DNA of 37,445 nucleotides from Gammaproteobacteria bacterium (GTDB lineage: Bacteria > Pseudomonadota > Gammaproteobacteria > Pseudomonadales > Azotimanducaceae). Below the pieces are notes generated by a model. It worked only from the letters and a program-made list of their open reading frames with translations, was not told the DNA's origin and did no database searches. Shown piece by piece: positions 31,758-37,445 of this stretch (within the stretch, counting starts at the first letter, position 1; every line of letters begins with the position of its first letter). The position numbers and the translations under genes were made by a program. Location of the stretch: contig JAUILI010000019.1 of assembly GCA_030433075.1 (NCBI GenBank), positions 1 through 37,445 of the forward strand. The letters run 5' to 3'.

Positions 31758-34700
31758 GAAAGGACCTGGCCCTCAAATTCCCGAGGCTTGCCCTGCAGCT
31801 TCGCGAGGCCGTTGAGAAAGTCTTCGAGAATCAGATAAAGCGACGGCACGAGGAAGAGGGTGATCACCGTCGCAAAGAGCACGCCGAAGGCCAGGGAGAT
31901 GGCCATGGGGATCACAAAGGCCGTGGCCCAGTTGGAGTCGGCGATCAGCGGCGCAAGGCCGATGAAGGTGGTGGAGGAGGTGAGCACGATGGCCCGAAAG
32001 CGCACCACCCCCGCCCGTGCCACCGCATCCCACACGGCGACCCCAGCTCGGCGCTGGCGATTGATGTAATCCACCAGCACCAGGGAAGCGTTCACCACCA
32101 CCCCGGAGAGCGCCACCATGCCGAGCATGGAGAAGAAGACCAGGGGTTCGCCCATGAGGTAGTGGCCCGTGATAGCTCCGATGGCGCCGAAGGGAATCAC
32201 GCTCATGATGACCAGGGGCTGGAGGTAGCTCTTTAGGGGAATGGCCAGCAGGGCAAAGATGATCATCATGGACAGCAGGAACCCCTGGCCCAGGCTTGCG
32301 AAGGAAGAGGCGCGCTCCTCCTGCTCGCCGCCGAGCCCTACGCTCACTCCGGGGTAGGCGGCCAGCAGTTCGGGCATGCGCGTTTCGTTAATGGCGGCGA
32401 TGATCTTCTCCGGCGTGGTCCGGGCCCGGTCTACCTCGGCGGTGACGTTGACAATGCGTTGCCCATCCTTGCGCAGGATGCGAGAGAAGCCACGCCCCAG
32501 GTCCATGGTTGCGACGGTGCTAAAGGGGACTTCCGCGCCCTTGGCAGTGCGAATGCGCATGTCCTCCAGGTTGCCGATGGAGCGCCGCTCTGCCTCGGGG
32601 TAGCGCACCATCACCCGCACGTCATCTACCCCGCGCTGCACCCGCTGCACTTCCAGGCCATAGAAGGCCTGGCGCACCTGGCTGGCCAGGTCGTTCATGG
32701 TCAGGCCGAGGGCCCGTCCTTCCTCCGTCAGGGCAAGCTTGATCTCCTGCTTTCCCGCGCGGAAGGAGTCGGTGATGTCGTAGACCCCGCTGTAGCGCGC
32801 GAGCTCGCCCCGAAGGGTGGCGGCGAAGCGCCGGAGTTCGTCGACGTCGCGCCCCGTTAGTTCGAAGTTGATGGCATCCCCGGTGGTAAACGCCGCGGCG
32901 CTAAAGGACAGCTCTACCGCATCGGGGATGGGGCCAGTGAGTTCGCGCCAGCGCTGGGTCATGGCGCTAATGGACACCCCTTCCCGATCCTTAAAGGGCG
33001 GCAGGGCAATGGCTACCTCGGCGAAATGGCTCTGGCCGGGGCCGCTGCTCCGCTGGGGGCCGCCCCCGCGGCCAATCTGGGTGCCGATGGAAGTCAAGGT
33101 GTGCTGCACCAGCGTCGGTGCCTCCGGGGGGCGGGTGGCGTCGAATTCGTCCCGCAGGGTTTCTGCGGCGCGCTCGAGCTGGGCCACGGCCCGGGAGGTC
33201 ACCTCCACGGGGACGCCCTCGGGCATGGTGAGGGTCGCGTAGATCCGGTCCCCCTCCACGGAAGGGAAGAATTGGAAGCTGACCCGGCCGCTGGCGATGA
33301 GGCCTCCGGCGATGATGAGGGCGCCGAGGGCCAGGGCTGCGGTGTTGTAACGCCCCCGCATGCTTTTCTCCAGGAGCGGCCGATAGCGCGTCTCCGCGAA
33401 GCGCTCGAGCCCCTCCTGCAGCCGGCTTTGGAAGCGAATCCATCCCTGCACCAAGGCCGTTTTTTCGAATAGGTAGCCCGAGGTTTTCCGGTGCCGGAGG
33501 TGCACGGGCAGGATGAGCTGGCTTTCGATGATCGAAAACACGAGGGCGATGATGACCACGTAGCCAATGACGGAGAAGAAGTCTCCGATGCGCCCGCCCC
33601 CGAGGAGGAGGGGGAGGAAGGTGGCCATGGTGGTGAGCACCCCGAAAATCACGGGGATGGACACCTCGAAGGTCCCTTCAATGGCGGCGTGGCGCCGGTT
33701 CTCGTGCTCCAGCTCATGGGCGTAGATGCGCTCCCCGACCACGATCGCATCATCAACCACGATACCGAGGACGAGGATGAAGGCCATCACCGTCAGGGAC
33801 GAGATGGAGATATCGAAGAAGGGGAACAGCATGATGGCCCCGAGAAGGGCGATGGGGATACCCGCAGCCACCCAAAGCGCCAGGCGGAAGCGCAGGAAGA
33901 GGGCGAGGATGATGAGCACCAGCACGAGGCCGTTACGGGCATTCTCCGTCAGCGTATCGAGGCGCACGCGTAGCTCTTCCGACTCCTCCTGCCAGATCAC
34001 TAATTCCAGGCCGTCGGGGAGCTCCGCCCGGGCCTTCGCCAGGTAGGCCTGGAGGGTCTCGGCCATTTCGATGATGTCCTCATCCCCGACGCGGTACACC
34101 TTCACCATGACCGCGGGCGAGCCGTCGAAGCGAGCGAGGAGATCTCCCTCTTCAAAGCCATCAATGATCGTTGCCAGGTCCCGAAGCAGTACCCGGGTGC
34201 CGTCGGGGCGGGTGAGTACCACGACGTCCTCAAGCTCAATGCCCCGGTAGGCCTGGCCCTCCGTGCGGACGAGGATATCGCCGCCGTCCGTCTTGATGGT
34301 GCCCCCGGGCATGTCCACGGAGGTGCGGCGCACCGCATCGGCCACCTGGGCCAGGGTCAGGCCATGGCGCCGGAGCGTCGCCTCGGAGACTTCGATGGAA
34401 ATCTCGAAGGGGCGGGTGTAGACCAGGTCCGCTTGGGAGATGCCGGGCAGATCAACGATGTCATCTCGGAGCTGCTGCCCGAGGAGCTTTAGGGTGCGCT
34501 CATCGGCGTTCCCGGTCAGCATGATTTGCATGACGCCGCCGCGGAATAGGAACTTCGTGGTCACGGGCTTTTCCGTTTCCCGGGGCAGGGTGTTGATGCC
34601 GTCCACCTGGCTCTTGATGTCGTTGGCCACGGAGGCGGAATCGAAGCCGTCGGCCACCTCGACGGCGACGGAGCACACCCCTTCGCTGGCCGTGGTGTTG

Positions 34701-34942
34701 ATCTTATCGATGCCCTGGATGGACTCGATGGCCTCCTCGATGCGGATGCAGACGCCCCGCTCGACCTCCTCCGGGGAGGCGCCCAGGTAGGGCACGGTGA
34801 TGCTCACCACGTCCGGGTCAACGTTCGGAAACTCTTCCTGGTGGGTGGTGAAGAGAGACATGATCCCTCCCGCCAGGAGGATGAACATCAGAAGGTTCGC
34901 GGCAACGACGTTATCCACGAACCAGGTGATGATGCCCTTCAT
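31754..34942 (-). CDS. RND efflux pump, inner-membrane subunit (AcrB/HAE1 type)
   Basis: The 1062-residue protein has two duplicated halves, each with a large periplasmic loop and a transmembrane bundle. TM4 carries the proton-relay acid pair in LVLGIVVDDAIVVGERIYAHE (about residue 405), and the first half opens MKGIITWFVDNVVAANLLMF. Family length is about 1000-1070. It exports drugs, solvents or lipophilic metabolites using the proton gradient, with an adaptor and an outer-membrane channel; the channel gene is not next to it. Its ATG overlaps the adaptor stop by four bases (34939-34942), and the stop is shared on opposite strands with the M24 peptidase gene. The substrate cannot be predicted from sequence. 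Confidence 0.9.
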   Translation of the reverse strand: MKGIITWFVDNVVAANLLMFILLAGGIMSLFTTHQEEFPNVDPDVVSITVPYLGASPEEVERGVCIRIEEAIESIQGIDKINTTASEGVCSVAVEVADGFDSASVANDIKSQVDGINTLPRETEKPVTTKFLFRGGVMQIMLTGNADERTLKLLGQQLRDDIVDLPGISQADLVYTRPFEISIEVSEATLRRHGLTLAQVADAVRRTSVDMPGGTIKTDGGDILVRTEGQAYRGIELEDVVVLTRPDGTRVLLRDLATIIDGFEEGDLLARFDGSPAVMVKVYRVGDEDIIEMAETLQAYLAKARAELPDGLELVIWQEESEELRVRLDTLTENARNGLVLVLIILALFLRFRLALWVAAGIPIALLGAIMLFPFFDISISSLTVMAFILVLGIVVDDAIVVGERIYAHELEHENRRHAAIEGTFEVSIPVIFGVLTTMATFLPLLLGGGRIGDFFSVIGYVVIIALVFSIIESQLILPVHLRHRKTSGYLFEKTALVQGWIRFQSRLQEGLERFAETRYRPLLEKSMRGRYNTAALALGALIIAGGLIASGRVSFQFFPSVEGDRIYATLTMPEGVPVEVTSRAVAQLERAAETLRDEFDATRPPEAPTLVQHTLTSIGTQIGRGGGPQRSSGPGQSHFAEVAIALPPFKDREGVSISAMTQRWRELTGPIPDAVELSFSAAAFTTGDAINFELTGRDVDELRRFAATLRGELARYSGVYDITDSFRAGKQEIKLALTEEGRALGLTMNDLASQVRQAFYGLEVQRVQRGVDDVRVMVRYPEAERRSIGNLEDMRIRTAKGAEVPFSTVATMDLGRGFSRILRKDGQRIVNVTAEVDRARTTPEKIIAAINETRMPELLAAYPGVSVGLGGEQEERASSFASLGQGFLLSMMIIFALLAIPLKSYLQPLVIMSVIPFGAIGAITGHYLMGEPLVFFSMLGMVALSGVVVNASLVLVDYINRQRRAGVAVWDAVARAGVVRFRAIVLTSSTTFIGLAPLIADSNWATAFVIPMAISLAFGVLFATVITLFLVPSLYLILEDFLNGLAKLQGKPREFEGQVLS

Positions 34943-36075
34943 TGCTCAGCGCCCCCTTGCTGAAGCGGTTGGACGAGCATGCCTTCCACCACCGTTTGCA
35001 GGGGGGACAGGCATACCCTCTCCCCGGCGGCGAGGCCGTCCTGAATCAGCACGTCGTCCTCGAAAAAGCGCAGGGGGGTAACGGGGCGTAGTTCGATGCG
35101 ATTCTCCTCGTCGATCACGATGACCTGGTTGCCTTCCCGCAGTACGGAGCGGGGAAGGGTGATGATGTCCTGTGCTAGGGTCCCGTCGATGGTGGCGGAA
35201 ACGAATAAGCCCAGGGGGAGGGCAGGCTCCGGGCTTTCTACCCGGGCGACGAGGTGAACCATGCGCGAGCGCGGGTCGAGCTCCCCTTCCGCGCGGAGGA
35301 TGCGACCCTCCCAGCGCTGTTCTACGCCCCCGAAGGGCGCGCTCAGGGTGACCCGGGGCGCCTCCGCCGCATCAAAGCGTTGCCCCAGCTGAAAGCCCAG
35401 GAAGGCCAGCTGCTCATCGGCGATGGGTAGGCGCACCTCCATGGCGTCCGTGGCATAGAGCCGGGCGATCTCGCTGCCGCGGCGAACGAACTGTCCCACA
35501 TCAATGTTTTCCTGGCGAACGATGCCGTCGAAGGGGGCCCGGAGCACGGTGCGCTCCAGATCTCGCTGGGCCCGGGCCACGGCGCTCTCTCCGGCGCGAA
35601 GCCCCGCCTCCGCGACGCGCAGCCGCCTCTCCGCGCTCTCCAAGGCCGAACGACTGACCAGTCGCTTATCGAGGAGCGGTTTGACCCGATCGTATTCAAA
35701 GCGCGCATTGGCTAGCTCTGCGGCGGCCTGGTCCCGGGAAGCCTCGGCGCTTTCCAGGGCGAGGCGCGGGTCCGTGTCGTCGAGGCGAAGCAGGGGTGCC
35801 CCGGCCTGGAAGGTGCCGCCGGACACCATGGCCTCGCTCACCCATTCGATGCGCCCATCGACCTCCACCACCAAGGCACTTTCCGTGCGGGGCATGACCG
35901 AGCCTTGGCTGCGCACCTTTAAGCGCTGGGGGGCCGGCGTCACGGTGGTCACGCGCACTGCCGGCGCCACCGCTTCGGGGGTTTCCGCCGATAGGGTAGG
36001 CGCCGTGGCGACGAGGCCGGCGGCACCGATAAAGGCGGCGATCACGATGAGGATCGGGGTAGCAAAGCGCTTCAT
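34939..36075 (-). CDS. RND efflux adaptor (membrane-fusion protein)
   Basis: The 378-residue adaptor starts with an N-terminal signal anchor (KRFATPILIVIAAFIGAAGL). A lipoyl/barrel-sandwich half is followed by a long coiled-coil hairpin (about residues 110-175, rich in Ala, Glu and Arg), the second lipoyl half at RTVLRAPFDGIVRQENIDVG, and then the beta-barrel and membrane-proximal domains. It joins the pump to the outer-membrane channel in the periplasm. It lacks a lipobox cysteine, so it is probably held by the N-terminal helix. Four-base ATGA overlaps on both sides place it between the GntR regulator and the pump in one operon. Confidence 0.9.
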   Translation of the reverse strand: MKRFATPILIVIAAFIGAAGLVATAPTLSAETPEAVAPAVRVTTVTPAPQRLKVRSQGSVMPRTESALVVEVDGRIEWVSEAMVSGGTFQAGAPLLRLDDTDPRLALESAEASRDQAAAELANARFEYDRVKPLLDKRLVSRSALESAERRLRVAEAGLRAGESAVARAQRDLERTVLRAPFDGIVRQENIDVGQFVRRGSEIARLYATDAMEVRLPIADEQLAFLGFQLGQRFDAAEAPRVTLSAPFGGVEQRWEGRILRAEGELDPRSRMVHLVARVESPEPALPLGLFVSATIDGTLAQDIITLPRSVLREGNQVIVIDEENRIELRPVTPLRFFEDDVLIQDGLAAGERVCLSPLQTVVEGMLVQPLQQGGAEQ

Positions 36076-36836
36076 GACGGTAGACCTCGAGATGGGGGCG
36101 TGGGGAGTAGGGCGTTGACATCGCAGGTGGCGCCGGCGTCGCAGAGCGCCGCCCGCAGGTGATCACGATTGAGCTGGGTTAGGGCCTGAAGGGCGCGCCG
36201 GGCATTGCGGCGATTACGCCCTTCGAGGGCCTGGTCTAGGTCCCAGAGTAGGGCTTTGACCGCGCCTAGGGAGGCCTCGTCGGGCTCCGGAAGCCGGGGC
36301 CAGAGTCGCTCTAGAAGCTGCATGCGTAGACCGTTAGCAATGAGGCGCATGGGCAAGTTGCCGCATTCCCGCAGCATGGCCTGGCTAAGGGCAAGGCGCG
36401 CCGTCAGCAGATTGGGATCCCCGGCGGAAAGGCCAAGAAACTGGGCAATGCGCTCTCGCACCGCGGAGATGCCGGTCTCCGATCCCCGGGCCAGGAGCTG
36501 ATCGCAGGCATCCCCGACCAGGAGCTCAAGCACCTTTAGGCATTGGTCCACGAGCTCTGCGTCGGGCACGGGGTGAAGGTCCAGAAGCGGCCCTAGCACA
36601 TCAAGGCTCGCCTCATCGATGGCGGCTACCCGGGATCCGCCCCGGGCGCTTTTGGTCAGCCCCAGGGTTTCGAGCTTGCGCAGGGCTTCCCGCACGGCGC
36701 CGCGGCCCGTTTCAAAGCGCAGGGCCAGTTCCCGCTCCGAGGGTAGGCGTTCTCCCGGGCGATATTGGCCCGTGAGCACCTCATGGCGAAGGGTGCTGAA
36801 AACGTCTTCCGTGCGGGTAGGGTGCGAGGGGCTCAT
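36072..36836 (-). CDS. GntR-family regulator, FadR/FCD subfamily
   Basis: A 254-residue transcription factor with an N-terminal winged helix-turn-helix (about residues 10-75: RPGERLPSERELALRFETGR, then AVREALRKLETLGL) and an all-helical C-terminal effector domain of FCD type. FCD members usually sense carboxylates or acyl compounds and bind as dimers to GGT-N-ACC palindromes. It is the first gene of an operon with the RND adaptor and pump, joined by an ATGA overlap, and is very likely their regulator. A perfect palindrome of the expected type lies 67 bp before the start (36903-36921), so autoregulation is likely. FadR-type control of an efflux pump is uncommon; TetR or MarR types are more usual. 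Confidence 0.85.
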   Translation of the reverse strand: MSPSHPTRTEDVFSTLRHEVLTGQYRPGERLPSERELALRFETGRGAVREALRKLETLGLTKSARGGSRVAAIDEASLDVLGPLLDLHPVPDAELVDQCLKVLELLVGDACDQLLARGSETGISAVRERIAQFLGLSAGDPNLLTARLALSQAMLRECGNLPMRLIANGLRMQLLERLWPRLPEPDEASLGAVKALLWDLDQALEGRNRRNARRALQALTQLNRDHLRAALCDAGATCDVNALLPTPPSRGLPS

Positions 36837-36869
36837 GGCGTGCCTGCTTTTCTAGGAGGCGCGATGGTA

Positions 36870-36889
36870 CGGACCTTTAGGTCGGTCCG
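36870..36889. promoter_or_regulatory. Second inverted repeat upstream of the regulator
   Basis: CGGACC (36870-36875) and GGTCCG (36884-36889) are inverted around TTTAGGTC, and GACC/GGTC is also repeated inside. It may be a second, weaker binding site for the GntR-type regulator or the stem of a leader hairpin. Evidence is limited to the symmetry. Confidence 0.3.
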
Positions 36890-36902
36890 CAATGGCTGGT
36901 CC

Positions 36903-36921
36903 AAATTGGTAGTACCAATTT
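36903..36921. promoter_or_regulatory. Perfect GntR-type operator palindrome
   Basis: AAATTGGT-AGT-ACCAATTT is an exact 8+3+8 palindrome. It matches the TTGGTNNNACCAA consensus of PdhR and the general GGT/ACC half-sites of FadR-subfamily regulators. It lies 67 bp before the gene of just such a regulator and 99 bp before hspQ on the other strand, so it could affect both directions. Confidence 0.75.
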
Positions 36922-37019
36922 TTCCCAAGGCGTCCCTAGGTTTGTGGCCCGTTTCCCCCTAGGCTAGGACCTCCGGCCCTTTGGGGTGTGCAGTGACGGC
37001 GCTGGGAGCCATAACCGCG

Positions 37020-37328
37020 ATGAACCGAGTGCGCTTCCCCCTTGGGGCCATCGTTTATCACCACAAGCAGGGGTACCGGGGCGTGATCTTTGGCGTTGAT
37101 GCGGAGTTTGCCCTGTCCGACGAATGGTATGACCGGGTGGCGCAGACCCGGCCGCCGAAGGATGCGCCCTGGTATCACGTGCTCGTCCATGGCAGCAGCA
37201 AGACCACCTATGTGGCGGAGCGTAACCTGGTCCCCGCGGCGGATCGGGGCCCCATCGAGCATCCCCTCCTAGAGACCTTCTTTACCCATCTTGAAGGTGG
37301 GGCCTATGCCCCGAAGGGGCTCCATTAA
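37020..37328 (+). CDS. hspQ: HspQ / hemimethylated DNA-binding (YccV-like) domain protein
   Basis: A 102-residue protein that is almost entirely a YccV/HspQ domain: FPLGAIVYHHKQGYRGVIFGVD, then FALSDEWYDRVAQTRPPKD, WYHVLVHG and TYVAERNLVP. E. coli HspQ is about 105 residues; it binds hemimethylated oriC DNA in vitro and acts as a specificity-enhancing factor for Lon. I chose ATG 37020; GTG 36993 and TTG 36981 are possible earlier starts, but the ATG begins the family-conserved part and has GGGAG 11 bases upstream. Its last five codons and stop (PKGLH-stop) are the first unit of a 24-bp tandem repeat. Confidence 0.85.
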   Translation: MNRVRFPLGAIVYHHKQGYRGVIFGVDAEFALSDEWYDRVAQTRPPKDAPWYHVLVHGSSKTTYVAERNLVPAADRGPIEHPLLETFFTHLEGGAYAPKGLH

Positions 37329-37419
37329 AAAGGTCCGAAGGGGCTCCATTAAAAAGGTCCGAAGGGGCTCCATTAAAAAGGTCCGAAGGGGCGACCTTAG
37401 AAGTCCCGAAGGGGCGACC
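37311..37419 (+). repeat. 24-bp tandem repeat copying the 3' end of hspQ
   Basis: The core CCGAAGGGGC recurs at 37311, 37335, 37359, 37383 and 37406 (spacing 24, 24, 24, 23). The first three units are identical over the full 24 bases and each holds CTCCATTAA. The last two diverge to GCGACC. In the hspQ frame each unit reads PKGLH-stop-KG. The array runs close to the window end, and I see no gene in 37329-37445. Confidence 0.9.
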
Positions 37420-37445
37420 GATCACCCCTCGCCTAGGGAAGTTCG

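Noticed and set aside
37311-37419. CRISPR-like array
   Set aside because: Units are directly tandem without unique spacers, and the unit derives from the end of hspQ.

Overview
The window is a 37.4 kb, GC-rich, densely packed chromosomal segment. TmcA, an oligopeptidase B relative, HspQ/YccV, two long TonB-dependent receptors, an AcrB-type pump and a type II sulfide:quinone oxidoreductase together suggest a free-living, probably marine, gammaproteobacterium. Halieaceae-like groups would fit, but that placement is a weak inference. I saw no rRNA, tRNA, CRISPR array, transposase, integrase or phage gene. There are 32 protein genes, counting one cut by the left edge.

Layout, left to right. (1) 1-4.0 kb: 3' part of a sulfide:quinone oxidoreductase gene, a SulP anion transporter 12 bp later, then a YegD-type Hsp70-like ATPase. 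(2) 4.0-12.6 kb: housekeeping and accessory enzymes in short units: a DUF6134-like exported protein diverging from an alpha/beta hydrolase across a strikingly symmetric 37-bp element, a Nudix hydrolase, a PiT-like membrane protein, a hotdog thioesterase, a glycine-zipper lipoprotein, an oligopeptidase B-like peptidase, a second alpha/beta hydrolase and an alkylglycerol-monooxygenase-like integral membrane oxidase. (3) 12.6-20.7 kb: two tandem TonB-dependent receptors, each followed by its own strong terminator, and a divergent amidase. The upstream receptor has an in-frame amber codon two codons after its best start. (4) 20.7-24 kb: a small beta-rich protein whose terminator lies inside the end of convergent tmcA, then a small hypothetical gene and a RidA-family gene. 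(5) 24-31.8 kb: patatin-like hydrolase, MDR reductase, AI-2E-family permease, NUDT7/19-like Nudix hydrolase, beta-lactamase-fold serine hydrolase, nitroreductase, and a MauE-like membrane protein translationally coupled to an exported M24 peptidase. (6) 31.8-37.4 kb: a GntR/FadR-type regulator, an RND adaptor and an RND pump, joined by ATGA overlaps behind a perfect palindrome of the GGT-NNN-ACC class. Last come hspQ and a 24-bp tandem repeat that copies the end of that gene, stop codon included.

Most genes look like independent metabolic or envelope functions. The best candidates for real functional units are the SQR-SulP pair (sulfur), the regulator-adaptor-pump operon (efflux, outer-membrane channel not in window), the receptor/receptor/amidase block (uptake of an unknown ligand) and the MauE-like/M24 pair (envelope). 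I did not find a convincing wholly new multi-gene system. The most unusual signals are the amber codon at the receptor start, the symmetric bidirectional promoter candidate, the operator of the efflux operon and the stop-codon-carrying tandem repeat.
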